Of a stretch of DNA of 64,000 nt, positions 48,713 to 57,219 are shown piece after piece; the first letter of the stretch is position 1; each line of letters opens with the position of its first letter. A model generated the notes under the pieces. It was not told the origin of the DNA and did no database searches. It saw nothing but the letters and a program-made list of their open reading frames with translations. The translations under genes and the position numbers were made by a program. Origin of the DNA: Bacteroidales bacterium UBA2861 (GTDB taxonomy: Bacteria > Bacteroidota > Bacteroidia > Bacteroidales > UBA932); contig DEFD01000025.1 of NCBI GenBank assembly GCA_002350615.1, positions 124,001 through 188,000 of the forward strand, written 5' to 3'.

Positions 48713-51307
48713 CTACTTTATGACGTATTCAACCCTGCTTCCAAGACAGAGAGCCTTGATTATCTCCATGACATCCTGGGCCGTCACATAGGAAATGTGC
48801 TCCTTGTAATTGGAGACGAAGTCTTTTCCTTCCGAATTGCGCACCAGGACGGACTGGATCATGTTTTCCGGCATCTTGTTTTCCGTAACTATCTCATTGG
48901 ACACCATTTGCTTGTATCCTGCAAGATCGGTAGAGCTGATACTCCTCGAAGCCACTTTCGCAAGGGCGGCCCGGATTGCACCCAGCGCGTTGTAGGGATC
49001 GCAGGGCCCGACTCCCTCCGGCAGGCCGGAAGGCGGACAGGAACTGCAGCTGATATAGACGCCCATCCGGTTTTCGGGATAAAGCATCATGGAAGGCCTG
49101 ACATCCACCTTCATGCCCACATCGGCCATTGCGGCCACGACTTCCTTGCGGATGGCAGCCACCGCCGCCCTGAAAGCGATGTAGGAATCCATGGTGAAAG
49201 GTTTCAGCGCAGCCAGGGAAACGTTCACGCTCACGAGGCTGTCGCCGACGCCCGCTCCGGAAGCATCTACAAAATAGGTGGAAGTGCCTGAGCGCTGGGG
49301 GAATTTCACCTTGGGCCGCACTGCATAGCCGTCACCGGTCATGAAGGCTCCAAGATAGCGCGTGAGGATTTTCTGGAGATCCTGGGCGTCAAAGCGCCCC
49401 ACTATCATCAGCACTCCGTCATCAGCTTTGGAAAACTGCCTCGCCACATATTTCTCCACCCGTTCCTGCAGGTCGTCCCGGAGGTAGTTAACGTTCTTGG
49501 TCTCGGGATAATAGTAGTCCGGGCACATTATGCTGTCCATCACGGCGACCACTCCACTGTTGGAGAGCCTCTCGAGCTGCTGGCGGAGGGTTTCACCGGC
49601 ACGATAGTAGGCAAGGGCGTCCGGATTCACGCTGCGGTCCCGCATGAGGGACACGAGCGCCTTGAAAAGCAGATGTATCTTGCTGTTGGGAGCATGTCCC
49701 ACGATGCGCATATCGGAAAGGGAGACCTTGGTATCCAGGATCACGCCGTTGGCTTCCAGCATGTTGCGGAAATCCATATAGTTCATGCCGCCTATATTGT
49801 AAAGGCTCATCATGTCTTCCACGAAGGCGCTTTCGCCATACGAAAGGCCGGGGACATCGGCATAGCCGCCCTTCATCATGAAGGCATAATGGAACTCGCC
49901 CTTGTTGCCGGCGTTCTTGAAGATTACCTTCATTCCGTTGGAGAAGCTCCAGACGCTGCCCCCTGTAACCGGCTCCTTCACGCTTCCAGTGAGTTTCACC
50001 TTGTGCCCGCGGGGACGCAGCAGGGTGAGGGTGTCGGCATAGTGCATGTGATAAGGGCTCTCCCCTACAGGGAGTCCTGCCACCGCCTTCCAAGTATAGT
50101 CGAAGGCGGCCCGGACGCTGTCCGTGGGGGCTTTGCCGTCAGGAGTCCGAAGCTTTATGGTAAGGGCCTGGCGGTAATCCAGCAGGGCTGAAGCGAAGTC
50201 GTTGAAAAGCGAAAGCTCGCGTTCCGCCGAGATCTTCCGTCCGGTAAAAAAGTCGCTGACAGCCGAATAATTTGCAAGATTGGATCCGAAAAGGAAGGAC
50301 GAAACGCATTTCTGGACATATTGCGCATTCGTCAGGTCGCTCCTCGATGCATGCACGGCCGCTTCGGTGAGCATACGGTCCTTTGCATCGAGGAATTCCT
50401 CCGCGGTCGCCCCGTGCACGTCCAGCGAAGAAAGGATTTCGGCCACCTTGGCGGCGGCGCGCACCATATTGGCGCGGTCGGTCACGATATTCAGGCTGTG
50501 ATGCTCATCGCCGTCGGACATGGAACTGTCCAGATGAGTGTAACCCACGTCGGCGAGGGGGATCCCGTCCCTGAGAAAGGCCGCCTGCACCCTTTTGCAC
50601 AGCAGATACCCCATTTCGCTCGCGAACATCCCGGTGACCAGCGGCTGAGGCGTATTCATGAATTTTTTCGGGGTGCGCGGCGCCGCGAAATCAAAGCTCA
50701 GGCTCACCACATCGGCGGTGCCGTTTGCGGAACAATCGAACAGAGGGCCTTCAAAAGGCTTCCAGCTGTAGCTTTCCTGCTGCTGCAGGGCCGTTCTCGC
50801 GGAAACAGTCAGCGAAAGTGTATGAAGACGGTCCTTGATTACGGAAAGATTGTATTCCCCGCTGATTATGACGGCCTGTTCGGATTCATAGCTCGCGGCC
50901 AGGTCGAAAATAAGCAGGAGGGTGGAATCGAGCGCTTCGGAATCGAAAGTGGGCACATTCTCGAAACTGTACACCGTGCCTCCGCCGATACAGGACACAT
51001 AGCCCTTTTCGCCGTAGCCTATGCCTTTGGAGGCCAAGAACTTATATGGAGCCCTTCCGCCGAAATGAGGAAGACCGGAAAGATTGCGTGACGCAGAGTA
51101 CAAATCGCAGGTTCCACGCTGCACCAAAGCGAAATTGGCATAACCTTTGGAAGAAGAGTTGCTGACGAGATAATACGAAATGCCGTCGGGCAGCTTTCCC
51201 GTGGTGATTTCGGGAGCTTTTTTGAGGGATGGAAGTCCCTGCGCAAAAGCCTCGACCCAGGAAAACGAAAGCAGTGACAATAGTAAATATGTTAAGACCC
51301 GGCGCAT
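48713..51307 (-). CDS. M16-like peptidase lacking the HxxEH zinc motif (pseudopeptidase)
   Basis: An 864-residue secreted protein (signal peptide to AFAQ) with the pitrilysin layout, two M16-type halves. The opening LPDGISYYLVSNSSSKGYANFALV matches the family, but where active enzymes have HFLEH this protein reads GLPHFGGRAPYKFL. The catalytic Glu and second His are replaced by Gly and Arg. It may be a partner subunit or a binding protein. It is first gene of the five-gene minus-strand operon, with a TAATTTTG box 19 bases upstream. Confidence 0.85.
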   Translation of the reverse strand: MRRVLTYLLLSLLSFSWVEAFAQGLPSLKKAPEITTGKLPDGISYYLVSNSSSKGYANFALVQRGTCDLYSASRNLSGLPHFGGRAPYKFLASKGIGYGEKGYVSCIGGGTVYSFENVPTFDSEALDSTLLLIFDLAASYESEQAVIISGEYNLSVIKDRLHTLSLTVSARTALQQQESYSWKPFEGPLFDCSANGTADVVSLSFDFAAPRTPKKFMNTPQPLVTGMFASEMGYLLCKRVQAAFLRDGIPLADVGYTHLDSSMSDGDEHHSLNIVTDRANMVRAAAKVAEILSSLDVHGATAEEFLDAKDRMLTEAAVHASRSDLTNAQYVQKCVSSFLFGSNLANYSAVSDFFTGRKISAERELSLFNDFASALLDYRQALTIKLRTPDGKAPTDSVRAAFDYTWKAVAGLPVGESPYHMHYADTLTLLRPRGHKVKLTGSVKEPVTGGSVWSFSNGMKVIFKNAGNKGEFHYAFMMKGGYADVPGLSYGESAFVEDMMSLYNIGGMNYMDFRNMLEANGVILDTKVSLSDMRIVGHAPNSKIHLLFKALVSLMRDRSVNPDALAYYRAGETLRQQLERLSNSGVVAVMDSIMCPDYYYPETKNVNYLRDDLQERVEKYVARQFSKADDGVLMIVGRFDAQDLQKILTRYLGAFMTGDGYAVRPKVKFPQRSGTSTYFVDASGAGVGDSLVSVNVSLAALKPFTMDSYIAFRAAVAAIRKEVVAAMADVGMKVDVRPSMMLYPENRMGVYISCSSCPPSGLPEGVGPCDPYNALGAIRAALAKVASRSISSTDLAGYKQMVSNEIVTENKMPENMIQSVLVRNSEGKDFVSNYKEHISYVTAQDVMEIIKALCLGSRVEYVIK

Positions 51308-51326
51308 CTCTAAAATAGGATAAATG

Positions 51327-51334
51327 CAAAATTA
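51327..51334 (-). promoter_or_regulatory. -7 box (TAATTTTG) for the M16 operon
   Basis: TAnnTTTG match on the minus strand, 19 bases upstream of ATG 51307. It lies 13 bases from the divergent box at 51348-51355. Confidence 0.55.
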
Positions 51335-51347
51335 CAATAAAAATTGC

Positions 51348-51355
51348 TATTTTTG
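51348..51355 (+). promoter_or_regulatory. -7 box (TATTTTTG) for the TPR gene
   Basis: TAnnTTTG match 36 bases upstream of ATG 51392. The two divergent promoters share an AT-rich 84-bp region. Confidence 0.55.
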
Positions 51356-51391
51356 CCAAGTTATAAGTTAGTACTCTTAAAAGAACTGGTG

Positions 51392-52330
51392 ATGAAAAAA
51401 CTGACACTATCTCTTATGGCGGTCCTCTTCGGAGCGGCTGTAGCAGGCGCGCAGGACCTCAACACTGTTACCGACACTTACAACAATGGAGCCACGGCCC
51501 TTTCAATGGGTGACAAAGCAGGGGCTCTCGCCAGCTTCCAGCAGGCGCTGGAGCTTGCTACCGCTCTCGGTGACAACGAGCAGGCAAAGGAAATCGCATC
51601 CAAATGTTCCGAGCATATCCCCGCAGTTCAGTTCTCCATTGCGAAGGACTTCGTGAACGAAGCAGATTATGACAATGCTGTGGCCGAGCTCAAGAAAACC
51701 ATAGACATAGCCAAGAAATATTCTGACGAGGAGACCGCCGAATCGGCAAAGAGCCTGATTCCCCAGGTTCTCATGCAGAAAGGCAATTCTCTGCTTCAGG
51801 CCAAGGACTTCGGCAGCGCCGCAGAGGCTTACAGGCAGGTTGTAGCCGAGAATCCTACCAACGGCATGGCATACCTCCGTCTTGGTTCCGCCCTCAACTC
51901 CGCAGGTGACAAGCCCGCGGCCATCGAGGCTTTCAAGGCAGCCATCGAAAACGGCCAGGAGAAAATGGCGTCCAAGCAGCTCAGCACCCTCTATCTAAAG
52001 GATGCTGCGGCAGCCCTCAAGGCCAAGAAATATGCAGAGGCTGTGGAAGATGCCCTTGAAGGAAACAAATACTACGAGAACCCCAAGGCATATCAGATTG
52101 CCGCCCAGGCAAGCCAGATCCAGGGCAAGAACAGCGAGGCCATCGAATATTTCGACAAGTATCTTGAGCTCGCCCCCAATGCCAGCAACGCAGGGCAGAT
52201 AGCCTTCACCGTAGGAGCCATCTACCAGAAGCAGGGCAACAACACGAAGGCCAAGGAATACTACCAGAAGGCTGTGACCGATCCTAAATTCGGCTTACAG
52301 GCACAGGAACTCCTGAAGAGCCTCAAGTAA
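51392..52330 (+). CDS. Secreted tetratricopeptide-repeat protein
   Basis: A 312-residue protein with a signal peptide (MKKLTLSLMAVLFGAAVAGA). It is followed by about six TPR units, for example ALSMGDKAGALASFQQALEL, AEAYRQVVAENPTNGMAYLR and AIEYFDKYLELAPNASNAGQ. It is probably periplasmic and mediates protein contacts; partners are unknown. ATG 51392 is chosen over 51344 because the signal peptide begins there and the promoter box overlaps the earlier codon. Its TAA overlaps the ATG of the U32 gene. Confidence 0.88.
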   Translation: MKKLTLSLMAVLFGAAVAGAQDLNTVTDTYNNGATALSMGDKAGALASFQQALELATALGDNEQAKEIASKCSEHIPAVQFSIAKDFVNEADYDNAVAELKKTIDIAKKYSDEETAESAKSLIPQVLMQKGNSLLQAKDFGSAAEAYRQVVAENPTNGMAYLRLGSALNSAGDKPAAIEAFKAAIENGQEKMASKQLSTLYLKDAAAALKAKKYAEAVEDALEGNKYYENPKAYQIAAQASQIQGKNSEAIEYFDKYLELAPNASNAGQIAFTVGAIYQKQGNNTKAKEYYQKAVTDPKFGLQAQELLKSLK

Positions 52331-54081
52331 TGACTGAACTCGAACTTCTGGCTCCGGCCAGGAATGCGGAAATCGGCATCGCTGCTATAGACTGCGGTGC
52401 CGATGCCGTATATATAGCCGGGCCGTCGTTCGGAGCCCGCAAGGCAGCCGGCAACAGTCTGGAAGACATAGCCCTGCTTTGCGACCACGCCCACAAATTC
52501 GGAGCGAGGATTTTCGTAACCGTGAACATACTGCTCCGCGACGAGGAACTTCCCCAGGTGCACCGCTTCATGCTCGACGCCCAGGCCGCCGGTGTGGACG
52601 CATTCATAATCAGGGACATACGTATCTGCGCTTGGGACGATATCACCGTGCCCCTGCATGCATCCACCCAGTGCGCCATACGGGATGCCGGGAGCGCGCG
52701 GCGTTATGCCGAGGCCGGCTGCAGCCGCATCGTCCTTGAAAGGGAACTCAGTCTTGAACAGATACGGAAGATACGCTCCGCCGTGGACTGCGAGATAGAG
52801 TTTTTCGTACATGGAGCCTTGTGCGTGTGCTACAGCGGAGAATGCAGGCTCAGCGAATACCTTGACGGGAGAAGCGCCGACCGCGGGGAATGCATCCAGG
52901 CCTGCCGTTCGCTGTACGACCTCGTGGACGGCAGTGGCAGGACCCTTGCCAAAAACAAGGCCCTTCTGTCCCTGCGGGACCTGAATCTCCGCGACAGGCT
53001 GGCGGATCTCGCCGAAGCCGGAGTGTCCTCTTTCAAGATAGAGGGACGTCTGAAAAACATATCCTATGTCCGGAATATCACCCGCTGGTATAGCCTCGCG
53101 CTTGACGCAATGGTGGCTAAAGAGCCGGAGAAGTACCGCAGGGCTTCCTTCGGCAGGGTTAGCGGAGGCTTCTCTCCGGATCCGGACAAAACTTTCAATC
53201 GCGGCTACACCTCATTGTTCATCGACGGGCAAAGAGGGAAATGGGCTTCGATGGAAGCTCCGAAATCCATGGGGGAAAAAGTCGGCACGGTCATCGGGCT
53301 CAGGCGTGTGGACAAATACAGCATCGCCATAAGGCTGCGCCCGGAAAAACACGGAACCACCCTCCGCAACGGGGACGGTTTCGCTTTCGTAAGCAAGAAT
53401 TCCATCGTGGGCTTCCGGGCGGATGTTTGCAACGGCAATGAAATCATCTGCAAGGATGTCTCCGGCATCCATGAAGGCACGGTCCTTTACAGGAACATCG
53501 ACACCGCATTCGAAAAGATTCTCGAAAAGGAAAGCTGCAGAAGGGAGATTCCAGTGGACGTCACGGCGCGCATAGAAGGCGGTTCCAGCGTAGACATCAG
53601 TGCTGAAAGCGAAGATGGGAGGCAGACATCCTGCCGATACAAGACAGACCTTGAGAAGGCAGAGAACAGGGACAGGGCGGAAGCCATGATCCGTGAGCAG
53701 TTGGGAAAACGTGCGCTTCACTACAAGTTCAAGGTCGTGAACGTGGAAAGTACCGGCGCACTGCCGCTTCTGAGCGCATCCACCCTGAACAGTATGCGCC
53801 GGCTTCTCGCCGAAGATCTGGAGGCCATCCCCGTTAAAGCCTGGCCGATGGCAGCCGGGCACAGGACGCAGCCGGACAAACTCCCCGCTCCGGAGCGGCT
53901 TTCGGATATTTCCGCTTGCACTCTGATGCGCAGCAAGTATTGCGTAAGGTACGAACTCGGCCTCTGTCCCGTACACCAGGGCGCCCGTGATTCCGGCCCC
54001 CTCTACCTTCTCAACAACGGCCGCAGGCTGAAGCTCGATTTCAACTGCAGAGCCTGCGAGATGACCGTCCTTCCCGGCTAA
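52330..54081 (+). CDS. U32-family peptidase-like protein (RlhA/TrhP type)
   Basis: A 583-residue protein. The N-terminal TIM-barrel starts ELLAPARNAEIGIAAIDCGADAVYI. The signature Cys cluster follows at about 160-195 (CVCYSGECRLSEYLDG, GECIQACRS), and SFKIEGRLKNISYV is the U32 family block. Bacterial U32 proteins of this kind mostly serve RNA hydroxylation (rRNA C2501 or tRNA U34), with an Fe-S centre, and not proteolysis; which one applies cannot be told. Additional C-terminal cysteines occur (NCRACEM). Coupled to the TPR gene by a TAATG overlap. Confidence 0.9.
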   Translation: MTELELLAPARNAEIGIAAIDCGADAVYIAGPSFGARKAAGNSLEDIALLCDHAHKFGARIFVTVNILLRDEELPQVHRFMLDAQAAGVDAFIIRDIRICAWDDITVPLHASTQCAIRDAGSARRYAEAGCSRIVLERELSLEQIRKIRSAVDCEIEFFVHGALCVCYSGECRLSEYLDGRSADRGECIQACRSLYDLVDGSGRTLAKNKALLSLRDLNLRDRLADLAEAGVSSFKIEGRLKNISYVRNITRWYSLALDAMVAKEPEKYRRASFGRVSGGFSPDPDKTFNRGYTSLFIDGQRGKWASMEAPKSMGEKVGTVIGLRRVDKYSIAIRLRPEKHGTTLRNGDGFAFVSKNSIVGFRADVCNGNEIICKDVSGIHEGTVLYRNIDTAFEKILEKESCRREIPVDVTARIEGGSSVDISAESEDGRQTSCRYKTDLEKAENRDRAEAMIREQLGKRALHYKFKVVNVESTGALPLLSASTLNSMRRLLAEDLEAIPVKAWPMAAGHRTQPDKLPAPERLSDISACTLMRSKYCVRYELGLCPVHQGARDSGPLYLLNNGRRLKLDFNCRACEMTVLPG

Positions 54082-54515
54082 TTGCCTCCGGTCAGTTTCG
54101 CAATGAATTCTTCCGGAGTAAAGACCGGGATAGGCGAACACTTCTTCAGATTCGCATCGGCAGACAGTATGGCGCGACAGCCATGTCTGCCGGCACAAGA
54201 CACTTGGGCGGCGTCTTCAAAATCTTCGATTGGACTCCCCGAAGCCGCGATTATGTCCTCTGCAGTTATGCTAACTATATTGAAATTGCCATTTATCATC
54301 CTCACAGAATCTTTAAATCTGCTTATGTCATATTTATAGGTGTGGGACATAATATAGGCCGCGTCAACGATTGACTGTGTGGATATGTATGGCCTGATTC
54401 CATTGGAAGACATCAGACGCATGGCCCTGAAACTCGCGCCAGAATTTATCCTGTCATCTTTAAGGATGTCAATATACACGTTAGTATCACAATAGATATT
54501 AATTCTCTGACTCAT
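54078..54515 (-). CDS. PIN-domain toxin (VapC-like)
   Basis: A 145-residue PIN-fold ribonuclease from ATG 54515. The conserved acids appear in IYCDTNVYIDIL (Asp10), in the EDFEDAAQVS segment, and in ILSADANLKK. This family usually cleaves tRNA or mRNA when not bound by its antitoxin. It overlaps the antitoxin gene by 17 bases, as expected for a coupled pair, and its 3' end overlaps the convergent U32 gene by four. Composition is AT-richer than neighbours, pointing to acquisition. Confidence 0.88.
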   Translation of the reverse strand: MSQRINIYCDTNVYIDILKDDRINSGASFRAMRLMSSNGIRPYISTQSIVDAAYIMSHTYKYDISRFKDSVRMINGNFNIVSITAEDIIAASGSPIEDFEDAAQVSCAGRHGCRAILSADANLKKCSPIPVFTPEEFIAKLTGGN

Positions 54516-54807
54516 TTGCGCAATACTTTTTTTCCAAGTACTCGGCCTTCGCCTTTTTCCAATCAAAATCATCAGCTACGACAGCACCTTCGTTTGCAGG
54601 GAACAAGGCCCGGATTTCATCCAGCCACGGGCAGGGCTTGATATCTTCCGGCCGGATATGCGGCCATTCCGGTTCCACTGCCTTTTCAAGCACGGAAACC
54701 ACATACTTGTTCAACGAGAGGTTTTCGATTTTGGCGTTGTACTTCAATTGCCTGAGCAAAGGATCATTTACCCTTACATTCATCTGTACCGTCTTTTTCT
54801 TTTCCAT
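54499..54807 (-). CDS. Ribbon-helix-helix antitoxin
   Basis: A 102-residue protein from ATG 54807 (MEKKKTVQMNVRV). The N-terminal 50 residues fit a ribbon-helix-helix DNA-binding fold (QMNVRVNDPLLRQLKYNA, LSLNKYVVSVLEKAV). The C-terminal half is Trp/Pro/acidic-rich and is probably the toxin-neutralising tail. It precedes the PIN toxin and overlaps it. The promoter region carries three copies of an ATGCTATCA-type half-site, consistent with autorepression. RHH/PIN pairs are a known toxin-antitoxin combination. Confidence 0.87.
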   Translation of the reverse strand: MEKKKTVQMNVRVNDPLLRQLKYNAKIENLSLNKYVVSVLEKAVEPEWPHIRPEDIKPCPWLDEIRALFPANEGAVVADDFDWKKAKAEYLEKKYCANESEN

Positions 54808-54814
54808 ACGCGAC

Positions 54815-54867
54815 AGCATTTCCCGCAAATATAAGGAAATGCTATCATATTCACAATAATGCTATCA
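54815..54867 (-). promoter_or_regulatory. Toxin-antitoxin promoter with three spaced half-sites
   Basis: -7 box TATATTTG at 54826-54833. Half-sites: AAATGCTATCA at 54837-54847, AATGCTATCA at 54858-54867 (21 bp further, two helical turns), and an inverted AGCATTT at 54815-54821 (22 bp to the other side). Together they bracket the box, as expected for an autorepressed RHH antitoxin. Confidence 0.65.
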
Positions 54868-54869
54868 CT

Positions 54870-56081
54870 TTATTCCAGGGCAAAAGTTATGACCACATCT
54901 CCGAACCGGCCGGTGACTTCCGGTTCCGAAGTAAAGTAATTTGCGCTCAGCTGGCCGCGCCAGACGATATCGTCGTTCTGACGGTAAGGGATGGACATTT
55001 CGAAACCGTAAGACTTGGAACTGATTTTAACTACCGCAGAGCAGTTCCATGTTGTGGATTTACCCCCGTCATCCTCCGTGATGAGAAAAGCCAGCTTGTC
55101 GAGCTGTGTGGTGAAATCGGTGGCAAGGATGGCCTGGAAAGGCACCTCTTTTCCGAGATCCTTGCGTTTGACCACTATCACCATGTCCGTAACCGAAGGC
55201 GTGTAACGATCCAGATCGGCCTCTATCGAGGCCTTGAAGCCTGACACAGAGCCGCACTTCACCCAGAATTCCGAGGCGCCGGCAAACCAGGAATCGTAAT
55301 TCCTAAGCATGGTGAAGCTCTTCAGATAGAGATTCTTCCTTGGAGCCGCCGCTTTTCGTACAGGCTGGCCTAAAGGGCCGTAATCATCGTCCATTTTCAG
55401 TTCGAGGGGCTCGAAAGCACTGTCGTTATTGTTGTTTATCACCCATACAGGACGGGTTTTCGCAAGGTTTTCATCCACATAAACCGAATCAACCACAAGC
55501 ATGCCGTTCTCACCGGGAGAGAGCAGATAACCGTAGTTCGACTGTGCGCCATAACCCGGATCGAAGGTTATTAGAGGGTAGGTTTCCCCGTCCCAGTCTT
55601 CGGAATAGGGCCAATAGATCTGCATGCCGGAGGCTCCGAGTTCGTCAAGATAGGCCTGCACGTCAGCCGCGCCGGACCTGGTCACCGCCGGCATGGCGGA
55701 TATGTAGTCTTCTATCAGCGTGCGGAGCGGAGAAGAGTATTTCGATTTCAGGGCCGCCTTGGCAGCAGCGCCGTCCCCGACTCCTGCCCCGGGGCTCTCG
55801 AGAAGGTCTTTCATCATATATTCCTCGTCGTAACCATTCCCGGAGGAAGCATCGACGGCGTCATGGACTTCGTCCAGATGGCTCTGTTGCATGGGAAGGC
55901 AGGACATCATCTTGGCGACGTCCTTAAGGGTGAAAAGGGATGAGGATTCGTGTCCCGGGACGCGTCCTAGCTGGCTGTCTTCTTTTGTGCAGGAAAGCGG
56001 CTGGACTGCCAGGACAATGAGGGGGAGAAGATTTCGGAGCGCCTGCCTTGCCGCGCTTCCGCTTTTGAGATTTCGCTTCAT
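54870..56081 (-). CDS. Lipoprotein of unknown function
   Basis: A 403-residue protein from ATG 56081. The frame to 56117 adds twelve hydrophilic residues before the signal and was not chosen. Hydrophobic leader ending VQPLSC gives a lipidated Cys about 31. The N-terminal region is helical (FTLKDVAKMMSCLPMQQSHL), with DPGYGAQSNYGYLLSPGE in the middle and beta-rich C-terminal segments ending DVVITFALE. I do not recognise a family. It is a single gene behind a hairpin-bearing leader. Confidence 0.75.
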   Translation of the reverse strand: MKRNLKSGSAARQALRNLLPLIVLAVQPLSCTKEDSQLGRVPGHESSSLFTLKDVAKMMSCLPMQQSHLDEVHDAVDASSGNGYDEEYMMKDLLESPGAGVGDGAAAKAALKSKYSSPLRTLIEDYISAMPAVTRSGAADVQAYLDELGASGMQIYWPYSEDWDGETYPLITFDPGYGAQSNYGYLLSPGENGMLVVDSVYVDENLAKTRPVWVINNNNDSAFEPLELKMDDDYGPLGQPVRKAAAPRKNLYLKSFTMLRNYDSWFAGASEFWVKCGSVSGFKASIEADLDRYTPSVTDMVIVVKRKDLGKEVPFQAILATDFTTQLDKLAFLITEDDGGKSTTWNCSAVVKISSKSYGFEMSIPYRQNDDIVWRGQLSANYFTSEPEVTGRFGDVVITFALE

Positions 56082-56115
56082 TTCGTCAACTTTTTTGGTC
56101 GACTGCAAAGTGAGC

Positions 56116-56146
56116 AAAAAATAGCCGTTGAATTATTTTTTCAACG
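56116..56146 (-). terminator. Hairpin with T-run in the 56082-56235 intergenic region
   Basis: Minus-strand CGTTGAA, seven-base loop, TTCAACG, then GGCTA and a T6 run. It could end the PBP-ddl-prmC operon, or act as a leader hairpin for the lipoprotein gene, since a TAATTTTG box lies upstream of it. Confidence 0.5.
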
Positions 56147-56202
56147 CTTATCTGAATTCACAGGCCCCACAAGTACCCACAGGGCCATTTGGGGCATATA
56201 AA

Positions 56203-56210
56203 CAAAATTA
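56203..56210 (-). promoter_or_regulatory. -7 box (TAATTTTG) upstream of the 54870 lipoprotein
   Basis: TAnnTTTG match 121 bases upstream of ATG 56081. If used, the leader would contain the hairpin at 56116-56146 and a GGCCC/GGGCC stem near 56162-56185. Confidence 0.4.
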
Positions 56211-56235
56211 TTTATGCTGCGAAATTTCTGTTTTT

Positions 56236-57219
56236 TTACTCCGCCCGCACAAAAGAGACGAAACGCGGCTTCCCGGCAAAGTCCTCTACCAGGCGTGTCC
56301 GGGTGAAAGCCGGCATCGAAGCGAATATCCCGAGCGATTCAGGACCGAGGTCTTCATTAATTTCCACTATTCCGAAACCTCCCGGTACGAGAAGCCTTTC
56401 CGCCCAGAGGGCCAGAGCCTTATGGAAAGCGAGAGGATCGGATTCCGGAGCGAAAAGCGCCATCTCCGGTTCCCAGTCAAGGACATTGGCACGCATCAGC
56501 GAGCGCTCCGGCAGGGTGATATAGGGAGGATTGGCGGTAAAAATATCGCATTGAGGGAAATCTGAATTGAAATCCAGGATATCTCCATGGATAAAGCTCG
56601 GCCGCAGCACTCCTTTGGGAAGGCGCCGGAACTGGCTTTTCGCCAGAGCGAGGGCATCCTCCGAGAGATCCGCCGCGGTGACCTGTGAACCGGGAAGTTC
56701 AAAGGCAAGGGACCAGGCAATGCAGCCGCTTCCGGTGCAGAGGTCCAGCACACGGATCGGAGCGGCAGGGGCCTGTGGCTGAAGGACGTGCCGCCCACGG
56801 CCCGGAAGTGGGGGGACCGCCGGCCTGCCGGTGGTGGGGTGAGCGGAGCGAACTCCTTCAGAGGCAGGCCCCTGCTGCTCCGACACCCAGTGAACCACCT
56901 CTTCCACAAGAAGTTCTGTCTCTATGCGGGGAATCAACGCCCTGCGGTCCGTCTTGAAGATGCGTCCCCGGAATTCGGTATAGCCAAGCACATATTGAAT
57001 CGGCTCGCCTCCGGCCATTCGGGACACCGCCTCCTGCAGATAAGGCAGATCCTCATCCGGGATAAGCGTACCGGGTTCGGTGACGTGTGTCCATGACATG
57101 ACGCCGAGGCACTCCTGACAAAGCATCATGACCATGCTGTGCGCCTCGGCCTCCTCATACTGGGGCAGAAGCGCCTTCACGGACTCCTTTATAAAATCTT
57201 TAAGGAGCTTTTCAGCCAT
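56236..57219 (-). CDS. prmC: Release-factor glutamine N5-methyltransferase PrmC, with insertion
   Basis: A 327-residue SAM methyltransferase that modifies the GGQ Gln of peptide chain release factors. The N-terminal helical domain is followed by YVLGYTEFRGRIF, RIETELLVEEVV, the SAM motif VLDLCTGSGCIA (about 155) and the catalytic NPPYI. Between the last helix and SAM motif I lies a non-family stretch (about 113-154, Pro/Ala/Gly rich) whose DNA is bounded by a 29-bp inverted repeat. Overall length exceeds the usual 280-290. The start overlaps the ddl stop by eight bases; third gene of the PBP1a-ddl-prmC operon. Confidence 0.94.
   Translation of the reverse strand: MAEKLLKDFIKESVKALLPQYEEAEAHSMVMMLCQECLGVMSWTHVTEPGTLIPDEDLPYLQEAVSRMAGGEPIQYVLGYTEFRGRIFKTDRRALIPRIETELLVEEVVHWVSEQQGPASEGVRSAHPTTGRPAVPPLPGRGRHVLQPQAPAAPIRVLDLCTGSGCIAWSLAFELPGSQVTAADLSEDALALAKSQFRRLPKGVLRPSFIHGDILDFNSDFPQCDIFTANPPYITLPERSLMRANVLDWEPEMALFAPESDPLAFHKALALWAERLLVPGGFGIVEINEDLGPESLGIFASMPAFTRTRLVEDFAGKPRFVSFVRAE
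56758..56882. repeat. 29-bp inverted repeat bounding the prmC insertion
   Basis: Arms at 56758-56786 and 56854-56882 match at 25 of 29 positions when one is reverse-complemented (CGGAGC, GCAGGGGCCTG and CTGAAGGA blocks), with 67 bp between. The whole element stays in frame inside prmC and corresponds to its non-conserved stretch. Confidence 0.85.
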
